Of a DNA stretch of 64,000 nucleotides, positions 47,109 to 59,900 are shown one piece after another (positions within the stretch are counted from its first letter, which is position 1; every line of letters begins with the position of its first letter). The notes under the pieces are model-generated. The model searched no databases. It saw nothing but the letters and a program-made list of their open reading frames with translations, and was not told the DNA's origin. Location of the stretch: assembly GCF_022539315.1 (NCBI RefSeq), contig NC_066316.1, positions 52,701,994 through 52,765,993 on the forward strand, in the 5' to 3' direction. A program made the position numbers and the translations under genes. The stretch comes from Serinus canaria (lineage: Eukaryota; Chordata; Aves; Passeriformes; Fringillidae).

Positions 47109-49416
47109 GTCCTAGAATTAGACAGTGGATGTGGACTGCACCATCCCTCCAGGGCAGTGTAGCTCTACTGACAGACTTGCACTGCCAAGAGGATCTTCAG
47201 TGACTACTGGACCTTTACACAAAATAACTGATGATGACAGCACTAGCACAGAGATTAAAAATCAAATGGAGGTTTCATTTAGGGTAATGGTCTACAAGGT
47301 GACTGATCCACTTTCCAGCCACCACAGGTGTGTATATCAGCAAACCTTGAACACAGAGCACTGTAAATGAGCAACAGCTCTACAGGCAGTGGTTGTGGCT
47401 AACTAGTACAATTAATAGATGTAGCTCAGCAGTTCTGCAGGAAGCAGTGCACTGAGAATCACAGAGTTAAAAAGCACCAAAAAAATAAAGGATACATCTG
47501 AACAGTTCAAGACCTCCACTAGGACTCACAAAACTACCAGGACTGTTCAAGCTGGATCAAAAGAACTTTTATTTGGGTAATTAAATTATCAAGGTTTTTC
47601 CTCTGTCAATTTAAAAGAAATATTATCAGTAAAATGACAATTCTGCAAAACTAGTAGAATATGTATATTCTCTATATATTAAAAATATATTGCTACTGCT
47701 TGAAATAATTTCATAGTTGCCTACTTTAAAACTACAATGAGTAGCCTACAGCAGCCAATAAAGGCAAGGATTTCTGCTGCAGAGATCACAGAGCAATACT
47801 TTGAGATTTTAAACATAAACACATGAACAAGGACTTGCAGTGGTTTTGCACGTTCCTGCCTGTGAGAAAATCCTGTAAAATTTAGAGTCACCTGAAAAAA
47901 ATTATGAAGCTACAGGAAATGTGAACATCTATATAAAACCAGACATAAAACACTTTCCACTGTACAGTGCTTAAAACAACAATATCCCAATCTTCTTTCT
48001 CTGTCTCACACACATTCCCAAACCAGGAAGATGCTGCATGTTTTTTGTCTACTGATGACAAAAATAGTAGCCCACCTTATAACTAATAAAAATATTCCTA
48101 CCCTATCTAGCACATTAACATTTTGCTACAGAAGGGTAATATACTTAAGGGATCTTTTTTGCACTAGTGAAAGTCAGTGGGGAAGGAGAAACAGGACAGA
48201 CATCCTCAGCAAGATAGAGCCCTGCAACTCTAAAGAGAGAGTAAGATGGGGTCTGTTTCTCCTACTGCTCCCAGTTGAAAGCTAGACTAGATGACAACTC
48301 AAGACTGCTCAGTACCCTAATTACTCTAATATTGTAGAAATGCTGAGCAGACCCATTGGTGAGTATCATAAAAGCTTTTTTAGGTTGGCTCCAGTTCTCC
48401 ACACTTTTGGTATCCTTTCAGCTGATGAAGGTTTCTGGATTGTAGGGTTGTTTCACAACGCTGTGTTTTGGCACTCACACGTTTCTGGGGTTGGCACAGA
48501 AGGAGAAAGGAATGGAACAGAAACCTCAAAGGTAATGTTTTTACCTCCCAAGACTACTGTACATAACAGATCACCCCAAAACTGTGGGGATGGTGTTAGG
48601 GCAACTTTTCACCAAAAACATCCCACTATTTCAGAACAGCTAAGAGTTTGCTCCAACAGCCTAATTCTCTTTTCATCTAATTTAAAACTAATTCACCTGT
48701 GGAGATGAAAAAGCTTTGGTGGAACCTATATTTAAGCATGTGCCTATGTGCTGTATTGAATTAAAATGTCTCTGCAGGCAAAGCACAGTAAATTGCACAG
48801 AGAGTGCTGGCAGAGTAAAGGACATTTTTAATAGGTAAGAACAGTAAAAATTTCAATGTGAGTTAAAGATTTTACATGGAATACTGATTGTACAAACATT
48901 CGTGCACGTCACTTAGCAAAATGCATAGTAATTAATCACTGGAATGTTTTCTCTCTCAGAACAACTTGCCTCTTGACAATTAATAATTCCAGCAAGTTTT
49001 CAATAATTGTGAGAACCAAAGCAGCATTGCAATTTATACCAGGTTACCAAAAGCATGGAAGACCTCGTGAATTAGACATGCAAAGAAAGTGTGATGTGGC
49101 AGAGGCCTTCACACAAAGAACCATAATCATATTACTGCATTCTGCTGGAAAACTGCAGAACAGATCAGTTGCCCTACAAAACTGCCACGAAAACACAATC
49201 TCAAAAATACTGTGAAGCGTTTTTTCAAACACAAAAACTCCATCAGCCAAGAACTGCTCTTCCTCCAGCAGGTGTCACTGCTGGAAACTGCAATAACAGC
49301 GCTCAGGGCTCCTGGGTTAAGGAGCAAGATGCACAAAATTGTAACCTATGCACACATCATCAAAAATACAAGAAAAACAAGGCATAGGAGGGGGAGAAAC
49401 AGCTTCTTATTCGTAC

Positions 49417-49551
49417 CTTTCAACCCTGAGCGGATGACAGTGGGAGACAAGTCATCGTAATTGTTCATTAAACTGATGTCTCCTGACGTGAAGCTGACAG
49501 TAAGCAGCGGCTTGGTGTTCTGCACCGGGACGGGATAGGCAGCTGGTCCAT
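49417..49551 (-). CDS. TULP4: TULP4 exon (WD40 region)
   Basis: The 135-bp exon has split Asp codons on both sides and 44 full codons. G-P-A-A-Y-P-V-P-V-Q is followed by L-L-T-V-S-F-T-S-G-D-I-S-L-M, a WD40-like strand pair, and Y-D-D-L-S-P-T-V-I-R-S-G-L-K. The acceptor is TTTTGCAG and the donor GTACG. The protein is nearly the same as mammalian TULP4 as I recall it. Confidence 0.95.
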
Positions 49552-52041
49552 CTGCAAAACAAGGCTCTGAGTGAGCAAAAGGTGAGCAACCAAAAATAAT
49601 CACATCCAGGCTGAAACACACTGCACTTCAGCCTACCACCATCAGGAGTTGTTCCAAGCCTCTCTACCTGCTCATTTCTGCACATCTGTGGGCACAAGCA
49701 AAGCAGGTTGAGCTAGTTAAGCTTCTCTGTTTCTGTGAAACCTCAGTGCTTTTACTTGGTCAATTTTTACTGCACCATATCCACAGGGATTTATGCATAT
49801 ACTATTATGTTACATAGTGGTGTTTTTCAGTCTTTCTCCATTCTCAACTCCCCAAAGTGACAAAAAAATGGAAAACCAGTGCCTTAGAAGACTTTCTTGG
49901 AACCCCAGTTGAAAACCAGCATGATGAACAATACAATGACATTAAAAGCATTCTGTTCTATACCCTTTTTCTTGGGCAGAGGTACCAGGGACTCCTCCTA
50001 AAGTCACACAGAGACATTTTAAGAACTTCAAAGAGAACATACTGACTGTTCACAAATAACTGCATTCTAAATGTCTAGGCAGCAGCATGAAAAGAGACCT
50101 GCCATTCTGCATAACAGGATCCAATGCACCCTAAAGTAGAGGTGAGCCCAAATGGAACACTTGGCTTTAAGAACGATTTCCGCAAAGTCTCCGGTCCTCT
50201 GAGCTTGTTTTTCAGCAATTCACTAAAATTCCTTTGCTCAAATACTTCATGACCAATATTGGCATCTGCAACTTTTGGTGTTTAACTCCTGTTTACAGTT
50301 TCTGAGAGGAGATGCCACTGGTCCCTGATTAAGTGCCTGTCAAGGCCCAGCCAACATCTTTCCAGTCAACAAAAATGTCAGAACCTGTTAAGAGTAGTAT
50401 TGTTTCCTGAACTTGGAAAAAAGCTGATGAGAAAGAATTTTGGAGAAAGATGTCTAGTAACTATCACCTCCATGTGTATATAATTTAATAAGAAAATCCC
50501 AGCAAACTTCTAGTCCTTCCTACACATCTGTGTGAGTCAAAGGCTTGTCACCTTTGAGAGGTTTATGCTGCTGCATCTGCTCTAAAGAAAACGCATCATG
50601 TTTGGGTAATCATTAAAATAGGCTTGTAACGAGTCCACCCACCCCCTGACTGACTCAGAAAAAGCTAACACACATATTTGAAACACTTAAGCTCTCATCT
50701 ACAATTTCACCATCCTCCAACTGGAACCTCGGTATTTCTGAAAAACACACCAAAAACCCAGGAAAAATCCAATTTATTGTTGTTGTCTGACTCGCTTTAG
50801 GAGCTTGCTAGATTGAAGTTAGTTTCTTTCCATCTAAGATAAGAAATCTTACCCAGTACCAGAAGTGAGGCATGAAAGCCAAAACAAAATCCAGTTTTAA
50901 AATATTCTAACATTTTACCAGGTGATCAGATTATCTTCTTTCAATATTTGTTAAATACATAAGCTTACTATATAGACACATATACTGGAAAAGGTAGATT
51001 TTTTGGTGTGAATCCAAATTAGAATTAAAACTGCAAAAGTCCTCAATTCAGAGGTTCAGATCCAAGATGAAAATTCAGAATTATTTTTTAATAACTGTTA
51101 TGTATTTAAAATTTTCACTAATCAATCACTGATTGTTATAGAAAGCCAGTTCTTAATGTAGTTCAGGCTTTACACACTGAAACACAGGAACAGCTCACCT
51201 AGAGCTTATAAAGTGATCAACCACATCAATGGGAAGTATTATCATTTCTCAAATGAGAAGGGTGGGATGGACTGTGCATGGACACCCAGGCCTCATAAGT
51301 CTTTGCTACTGATGATTTCCAAAGACTTTAAAACCAAAATATTTCACCAAACGAGTTGCATTGAGACTTAAGGAGAGGGAAGGATTTATTCCTGACTCTC
51401 AAACTGGCAATGTGCTCTGAAGCATGTGAATTAATAACTCTAGCCAACTCCAGTCACCCTGCTTCTACCCCATGTCATTGCAGGAAATATCTTCATTTCT
51501 GAGCCTTCTGCAGTATTTATGGAACTCTTTATGTCAGGACTGTGAAGGATGGGACTGTAAGGATGAGCATTACAGAAATCCTACAAAACAGAGATAACGC
51601 TAAATCTATAATACTTTACACCATGTCTAGTACTGCTGTCTTTTCACATGAATCTGTATTATAGTGCATTAATTTCTGTGGCTGCACTCTGTGCCTCCAG
51701 ACACACCAACCACTGCAATACCTCATATCTGCTTATCAGTGAAACCTGACATGTCCCTGTCTACTGTTTTTCACCCACCCTCACTGAAATCTTATCGAGC
51801 TTTGTGATGCTATCTCATTTGTGCAAAGGGAGGCAGAGCAGCACAGGCGAGGTACGACCTGCAGCAAGGCTGGTGGCAGAGCTGGGAACAAAGCCACTCT
51901 CCCAGACCAGCCCTCTGCTCCACCAGAGCTCAAAACTGTGGCACCCTGCTGGTTTTGTAGGGCATGACATGGCACTGGCATTTGAGATGTCTCGGTGAGC
52001 AGGTGCAAAGCTGCAGCAGGAGGATGTGCACATAGCCCTAC
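49552..52041 (-). other. TULP4: TULP4 intron
   Basis: The 2.5-kb intron runs from donor GTAGGG to acceptor TTGCAG. No exon or repeat family was recognised. Confidence 0.85.
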
Positions 52042-52222
52042 CCTGTGGTGGGGAATAGTCGTCGGAGTCCGTGTCGCTCTCGCTGCTGTCCTCCACCAGG
52101 AAGCTGGGGTAGTTCCAGGACATGTTGAGGATGCCATCTGACTCGTGAAGGAGCACGTGGGCCAGCATGCGCCCGTGGCAGTCCATGACGATAACCTGTC
52201 CATCAGCAGTGCCAAACAGGAC
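52042..52222 (-). CDS. TULP4: TULP4 exon (WD40 blade and acidic linker), first exon seen
   Basis: The 181-bp exon encodes 60 codons plus one base. V-L-F-G-T-A-D-G-Q-V-I-V-M-D-C-H-G-R is a clear WD40 blade. H-V-L-L-H-E-S-D-G-I-L-N-M-S-W-N follows, then an acidic serine run (D-S-S-E-S-D-T-D-S-D-D-Y) typical of casein-kinase-2 sites. The acceptor is ATTTTCAG in phase 0 and the donor GTAGGG. About 190 residues should precede this exon in the full protein. The surrounding frame opens with a Met in the intron, which is not the true start. Confidence 0.95.
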
Positions 52223-52749
52223 CTGAAAATAACACAACAACCCTCAGTCCCACCGAAGGTCAGCCACGGGGCCCTCCTTCAAATGCATCTTGCCATTAAC
52301 TAGCTCCCCTGGAAACTAATTGAAAGCAAAGCAGCCATGGATGTGAAGGGGTGCCAGAATCAAAGATCAAGGTGAAGAATGAACTTAAAGCAGCAGAGTC
52401 TACAGGTTAATTTTATAAAATCTGTGAGCAAGTAATGTTTCATGGCAGATGAATTTCATTCACTTTAATATGAGACATTACATTCATTTGCACTTGATCA
52501 TTACCACAATTAAAATGAGCTGGCAGAAAGGCCACCACAGATTATTTAGCATTCTTGGACAATACAAAACCTCCTAAACCTGATGGCAGAAAAGGTGTGC
52601 ATCAGTCATAACAATATAAAAAGAAAAGACACAGTTGACAAAAGTGAGGTCCTAGCAGAGATTTCAAATGGTTCATTAGAAATAGAAAGCTGAATAGAGA
52701 AGGACAGGTTATTCAGTTGATGAACTAGAGAAACTGGGAGAATACCTTC

Positions 52750-52768
52750 AAGAAAGAAAGAAAGAAAG
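52750..52768. repeat. (AAAG)n simple repeat
   Basis: A short run of AAGAAAGAAAGAAAGAAAG within intron sequence. Confidence 0.9.
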
Positions 52769-53834
52769 AGGCAAAAGCAGTATGATCAGGCAGCTGGAAG
52801 TAGATTAACATAAGCCAAGGGGAAGGCAACATGCTGCACATCCAGGGAGAGATGAGAAGAGCTTCCACCTTCCACCAACCATTTCAAACATAAAATGGAT
52901 AATCAAAGCTTTTTCTTGCCCTTAAACAACTCCATAGCCAATCACAGACTGAAGGCAGACTGACTGGAACCTGCAATTTCTTTTTTAATAAATTCTTCTT
53001 GAGGATTTAAGAAAGTTAAGATCCTGCATATTTGATGAATTTTAGGAGAAAAACCAGGAAATAAGGACTAATAAATCCTAAAGCAATAAATGGATTAGCC
53101 AAGGCTGTTGCTGCCATCACATAATTCTGTATGAGGCAAATGCACTTTAAAGCAAGTTTAAAAGCACCCATCAACTTGAAAACTAGCCAGCATTAAAAAT
53201 GAAGCTAAAAGGAAGGTCACACCTTACACTTGCTCTTCAGTCAACCACCTATTTCCAGTAAATTTAAGGTTCTAACAATTAAATGCCCAGGTCAGAAATT
53301 CACCTAGCCTTGGATCTTATCTTTAAGAGTGGTCAAGTGTTTGGAGAAGAGTAAAAGAACAGGATGCACTGAGAAAGCATCTCTCCTGCACACTTCTGTA
53401 ACTTTCAACAATAAAACCCCACACTCCCTCTTCTCTGATAACTGATAATTTCATTTGGCATGAAATAAAGAGTTCCTTTCTTTACACTGAAAGAAACACA
53501 AATAATTGTTCCCTACTTACATTCTTAACATTGGGCACAATTTTACAGACCTCCATTATGCAATTCCCCAGTCATTTCTTTCCCCAGCTGAAGAATCACA
53601 GCCCACCTAGCATCTCCATGCACACTTGTTGTTCCCAGCCTGCAATCACCCTCGGTGACCTCTGCTCTCAGAGGTCTTTCCTTTCTATCTTCCTGCTGAG
53701 AGGCTGTGTCAGACTTGCAGCAAGCAATGTGTGTATTGCATCAGACTTATTCAACAGCAGTCTCCTAGGAAGCAATTGTCATTATTGCACTTTTGAAAGT
53801 TTCAGAAAGGAAGTGTGGTTCCCTAAGCCTTAGT

Positions 53835-53846
53835 AAAAAAACCCCA

Positions 53847-53879
<33 letters not shown>

Positions 53880-53976
53880 CCCCAAACCAAACCAACCAAA
53901 AAAACCACCACCAAACCAAAAAAATAACCCAAAACACAAAAAACCCCAACGAACCACAAACCAAAAGAAAAAAAAT
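53835..53976. repeat. A/C-rich low-complexity tract
   Basis: About 140 bp made almost only of A and C (AAAC, AACC, ACCACC words) with very few G or T. On the TULP4 strand it is a G/T-rich tract, and a frame open there encodes only Phe/Val/Gly/Leu-rich low complexity. Confidence 0.9.
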
Positions 53977-56900
53977 AGAGTTCTTTTTATGATTAACATA
54001 ATGAAGGTTGTAAACTAGAATGGCAATTTAACAGAATTCCCATAAAGTCATTAAAATCTTAAGGAAAACAATGGAGTTGTTTCCCATTATCAAAAATATT
54101 TAAAAGTCAGTATCTGGCTGCCTTACCTGTAATCATTACATATTGCAAATATTTTTGTGTTAAATAGTTGCTGGGTTAAAACAGCAACTGAAGTTTGCTA
54201 CAAGCCTCAGAATACTATTCTTAGGTGTAAAAGCAAGAATTCAACCTTTGTTCATCTCACGCTATCCTCCCTTGTGATCCCTTATTCTATTCTTCTTCCA
54301 CTTGTATCATCACATCTCCTTTCACACTGTTCTCTATTTCCACTGTTTTCACCTGCATGATCAGTGCACAGCCACTTTCACTACTCATTTTCAAAACACA
54401 GCCACTCTCTGATCTCAACAAAACAAACTTTTACAGAGGCAAAATCCTACCAGTTGTCACTGCTAGCTTCTCACACCACTCTCAGTCTATTAGAGATTAG
54501 TTTCTAACTAGTCTACAAGAAGTTCTAGAACTGCAAATACCCAGACAGGAGGTGAGCCTCTGTTGTTTCTGAAAATAGCAGTACAAGAGTCTGCCTCCTA
54601 AAACCCCACAGAAACAGTTTATAATTGGGTAGGAACAAAATCTTTGGATTCATCACTCAACAGTTCAGTCTCATCTCAATCTAAATCTAATTCTTTTGAG
54701 TAGCACTGCCCCCAAATAATTTAAAATTATGAAGTCCTCAGTAATTTCCAATTCAGAACAGCTGCACGTCAGCATCTTAATTCTTGCACTGGAACTTGAG
54801 AGAGCTCTTTAGCAACCTAGAAATATCAGAGGGAACACTTCATCTCTTCAGCCAGGCTGTAGGTTTCAAGGAGCAGCTTTAAGTTTCAGGGTTATTGTAG
54901 CAATACAACCTTTAAGATGAAAGCATTTATCAGCCTGATAGTCCTGCTGGCTGAACTCCTGCTGAAGCTGTAAAAATGTCTAATGGTGTTATCATCCATA
55001 ACATTACTCAGGTTTATAAATGCCACACTCAAGCTACTTATGTCAGATGAATAAAACTCTCTTGACCTTCAGACAAAAGGTTGAACCACAGGATATCCCT
55101 AAAGGATCTAACAGAGAAATTAAGAAGTTACATTTTAGATACTTCAATTATTTTTTTGTGTGTGTTTGCAGATCTAGGAGGTCAGACAGAATGTTGGAAA
55201 AAGGGAACAAGTTATAGTGGTTTGTTAACCCTTGAACACAAAAGCTAAGTGATATTAAGAACAATTTATAAAAACCCAAGCACTTATTTTGAAGTGGTTC
55301 TTTGGCCCCTTGTTCTGTTCTTCTCTTGACTCATCTCTTCTCCTTTCCTACTGCTTGTTATTACAACTCATCTTACATGTATTACCAACTACAGAGTTGC
55401 ATTTGCAGAATATGGAAAATCTGATAACCCAGTACCTAAAATCACCCAATACCTTCTGAGTGTGAGTCAGTACCACAACATAAATACAGTATGTCCTCAC
55501 ACAGTATCAAACATGAGCAAGCCTTCACCACAGTGAAGCTGCAGCTGATTAGAAGTCACACAAGCCCAGGGCTCCTGTAGTGCCCAGATGTTGTGTGCTT
55601 TGAAGGGGAAGCTGTGGTAAACAGCATTGGGAAAGCACACATGGCTTTCCAAGTGTACCCAGAGATGAAAGGGGGGATCAGTTCTGAAACACAAGTGTCT
55701 TGGTTCTCCATGAAACCCAAGCTTGGGGTGACTTCTATCTATTATAACAAATCTAAATACCTGAAAAACACCCTTCTCTGGAATGAGCTGACCTCTTCAG
55801 TCTATGTGCTAACTTGAGATGAGTTTCACAACCTAGTTTTGGTAAATTAATAGGTTTTTCAACTAAAGATTTTTGAACTATCATCCATGAAACTTAGCAT
55901 TGAAGATTGCAACCCCCTTAAATGCCCAAGATATCAAAGACACTTCAACTAACAGACTGAAATACACCAAGACATGTGGTAAGCAAAAGATGGGATATTT
56001 TGCTCTGAAGTATTCCTATTGTGAAGAGATTAATATTAAACAGCCAAGAAGCTAAAAATTCAGCTCAAGAGGAACAGCTTGGACATGTTGGGTGGCTTTG
56101 CTACAAAAATTTCAATAACATTGCGCTGAACTCCACAGTTCCTGTAAGATCTGTTGTGATGCTGCAATGCTCTGGACCAGACACAGGACCAGCAGAAAGT
56201 GGTTTGGCAGCACCAAGATCCACAAAGCTACAGTGGAGTGAGCAAAGACCTGGTACACTGAAGGTCCAGCTCAGGAAGCCCACTGCTTTGTGGAAGTATA
56301 ATTTTCTAACAGAGGTGCTTTTTTGGCACATGACACATTTTGTTGCTATTTAATTTGGTTTAATGTAGTAAATAGAACTCATCAACTGTAAGAATGCTCA
56401 AGCTTTATTATAATTGGAATACATATGAGGAGTAGAAGGCAGAATTATTCCCAATCTCAGGTTTTGGTTGTACAAACTGAACACTCAATAATGTTACAGA
56501 AAGGTATTGATAAAACAAGATGCCTCCCTTCATGACATTTAGTACTAACACTGGAGGTTTCTAATGCTGCTGGTTAAACAAAACTCCCAGGAAATCTAAT
56601 CAATACATTTTCAGAACAGGGACTGTCATTCTGCATCAGGGAAACAACCAAACCTTTGACTGAAGCTGAAGTTAAAGCATTAGAAGCTGGATTTGCTATG
56701 GCTTCTGGAAGAAATATAAAGCTGTTGGAGGATACTTTAGGGTAGCACTTTGCAAGTGAGATATTCCAGTATTGTGATGCTGGAAAGCTAAAAAAGGAAC
56801 ATGAGTCTGTTTTACTCCTGCTGGCTCGGGATTTTTAACAGATCCTGTCTGACTTTTTACAAAGAACAAACATCTGACAACTCACAAACACAAAACAACT

Positions 56901-59900
56901 CATGGACTCCATTAATTTCAACAGCACTGAAAATGATTCTAGCAAACTCCATCCTAGTACAATCTGATTCTAAAAACCCCAAATTTTCACATACAGGCAG
57001 AACTTGCCTTGTATGACTGTGCAAGGTGCACAAACAGATTGGATCTAAATTCCTGGATACACTGAAACATTCTGAAAATTAATGTAATCTGTCATTAAAT
57101 CTTAAGTGTTCTAATCTTCCCTAAGATGTGGCTAAGCTGTCAGTAACCCCACTGGGAAATTTCTCAAGATCTTCCTTCTCCCACAGGACAGGTAGCAGCT
57201 TTTGGTTTTTAACATTCTCCAGTGCTGTACTTCCAAAGTTTGAAGGATTCCTCCTCTTAACCACTTGAAAACCTTGCCCTTTCAGGATTTTGTTTTACTC
57301 TTTGCCTTTGTGTTTGGCACACACACCTGCTGAAATCTTGGTGCCAGGCTGTATCACTGCTGCCACTTAACAACTTGTCCTGCACAGATCTGCATTTGCA
57401 GCAGCCTCGTTTTATGTTTTGCTTCACTGACCTTCACTTTCTCAAAATTTAGACCTGTCTTTATGCTTTCTTCTTCAGTCTCCTTCCCCATCTTCCTCCA
57501 CCGGAAAAACTAGGCACCTCAGAAAGTACACTTTGCAAAAATGCCAATAAGGTCAACCATTTACAATGTCAGAAGATGCTGAGCAGTTCAAGGAAGCTGA
57601 ATTAGTTTTGGTTGCTCTGATTTACCCACCTGGACAAACTTTGGAATTTATGATAGGAACAGCCTTCAGTCACCATACTGCCATCATACTGATAGAGATA
57701 AATCTATTTTGCTGATTCAAAATTAACTGAGCTATCAAGTGATAAATACACAAAATGATGGATCAACCTTCTATTTATGCAGGTGGGCTTAGTAACAAAG
57801 GAAGTGCAGGGAAAATTATTGCCTTTAACTCTTTTCATTCATTAGCCGAACAAAAGAACGTCAGTCTTGCCAAGGCTTAGCTCCAGCATTCTGCAGTCCA
57901 TTTAGAGGTAGCATTTGCATTTTGCTTGGGCTTTTCCTGTTTGCTGTTTCTCCACCACAAAGCAGGAGACAGTGCAGCAACCTCCTCTTTTTCATTAAAA
58001 AGTGAAGTTTGTTTTTTCTCAGTGTCATATTTCTGGCTTTCCTTCTTTTTACCTCAAAATACAGAGAGAAATAAAGAAAAGCAGAGTGAGGGAGACAGCT
58101 GGTCTCTTGCTGAATACTTTTTTTATTTCCATTAAAAATTCAGCCACTGTAAAATGATTTCCTGAACTGACACAAAAAGAGACATCACTAAAATTCACAT
58201 ACAAGCTCAGGGGGAAAGCACTAGATTTTTCTTGACTGCCTTTATGTTCAAAAATCTTAGAAGACTCTGTTTCCTTTGGATGTGAGGAGTTACCAGCCCC
58301 CCACATGGCTGGCACAGCCCAGGATCATTCAGCTAACCACATATATAAACAGACATACAGCAGTGAAATTCTCATTCAAGGTCATTAATCCTTCCAAAAG
58401 CAGCACTGGCTGAGTTACCTACTTTCAGGCTTGTTCATTCTCTCTTTTACCAAGTCCACAGGATCTAGATAACCATTACAAAGCTATCAAATGAGAAGGC
58501 AAAGTAAACCCATCAGAGATCTTGGTGACTAATCCATTTAATAACTATTGAAATACTAAAAACTGGGGATTCAAACTGCACTGGCTTTATTTCTCTCTGA
58601 AATAGTATAATGTAGCTGAATGATATACAGTCTTGCATGCCACTTCAGGAGTCAAAAATATAAGTTGCCTTAAAAGCAGGATCAAGCTATTAACTGCTCT
58701 GGACCTGTGGAGATAGAAGCAATTGTCCAGGCAAAGATGTTTTATGAAATGTTATCTGAAACCATTCTGGCAAATCACAGAAAGACTGATTATTATACAT
58801 TCTTGTAATTATACCTGGACTAATTCTGACTTGTGTACTCCAGGCACACATATTTCTATATTCCTTCTTGACTCTCAAGACATTTTTTGAGCAAGCATCT
58901 TATAGCTTTTTAAGTGAAGAGTTGCCCTCCTATATAGTGTTCATGGCATTAATGATATGCCTCAGTTTACTTAAAATGTGAAAAAAGTCACATTTGAAGC
59001 AGCATGCAAAATGAATAGAAGGCCAACAGCTGAACACCTTCTACAGAACATCTTCTGTGACAAAAACTTGGACAGGACTCCCAGCCTGAACCGCTGAGCT
59101 CCCACAGCAGAAGTACTCTGGGATATTCTTTGAGCAGTGTTGTTTTCTGATTGCCCACAAAACTGCCAGGAAAGTCTGTCTCTGAAAACACATATTCTTC
59201 ACAAATATGCAATTACACATAGCAACTAAAACAACATCTGGTGGGAAAATGCAATTAGTTTTACCAACAAACACTCAATCAGGAAAAGAAGTCAACTGAT
59301 ACACTTGGCAGTCTCCTGCATTATTCCCAAGTCAGATTTTAGTTATTTCCTGAAAGATATGCTGACTGCTGAAGCTAAAATCTCATTCAGGGCTTTAGAA
59401 GTCTGAGAGTTTCTGTTGGGGTTTTGTGGTTTGGCTTTTTTTTACCTAATTTAAAATAGTATTACTTAGAAACGAGGACAGCACTCTCAACCAGTGAAAA
59501 TGCAATACAAAGCAGTTTAGAAGCAATGTCCTTGCTGTTTTGAATTTCATAACATAAAGTCAAGGAGTCCCTGGGTTAAGCTATACACTAATGGAAGTTA
59601 GCTCCTCAACTTCTGCCCTCTCCTTCGAGGTCCTGGGTGCTGGCAGAGAGCAGTAACTCAGCGTGGTCAGGAAATAGATGGAATGGGTGAGGTCAAGTGT
59701 AACTGAGTCAACTTGGAGTCAGGCTGAGTAATAAACTGTTACCAAATGATGCACTGAAGAAGAATGACTATTCTTTTAAAAAGCAAGGAAAGAAAGGAAG
59801 GATTAATTCCTTTTCAGCTTGCCAACAATCCCTCAACATCTGAACACTGACAAGAAACTGGATCCTGGACAAAGAACAGAGAGCTCGAGTTGAACCTATG

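Larger units (their letters stand above)
45179..49416 (-). other. TULP4: TULP4 intron containing a CR1 LINE
   Basis: The 4.2-kb intron runs from donor GTACGAAT to acceptor TTCAG. It carries a CR1 copy (about 45778-46187) and a CT repeat (47078-47105). A plus-strand frame at 46440-46640 looks mildly protein-like but lacks any match I can name. Otherwise nothing was recognised. Confidence 0.85.

Noticed and set aside
51781..52041. Continuation of the minus-strand frame beyond the donor at 52042
   Set aside because: The donor GTAGGG and the matching split Asp codon in exon 49417-49551 show that this is intron.
54126..54160. Donor-like CAGGTAAGG on the minus strand in the upstream intron
   Set aside because: The sequence before it does not translate into any TULP4 segment and has no paired acceptor with coding between.
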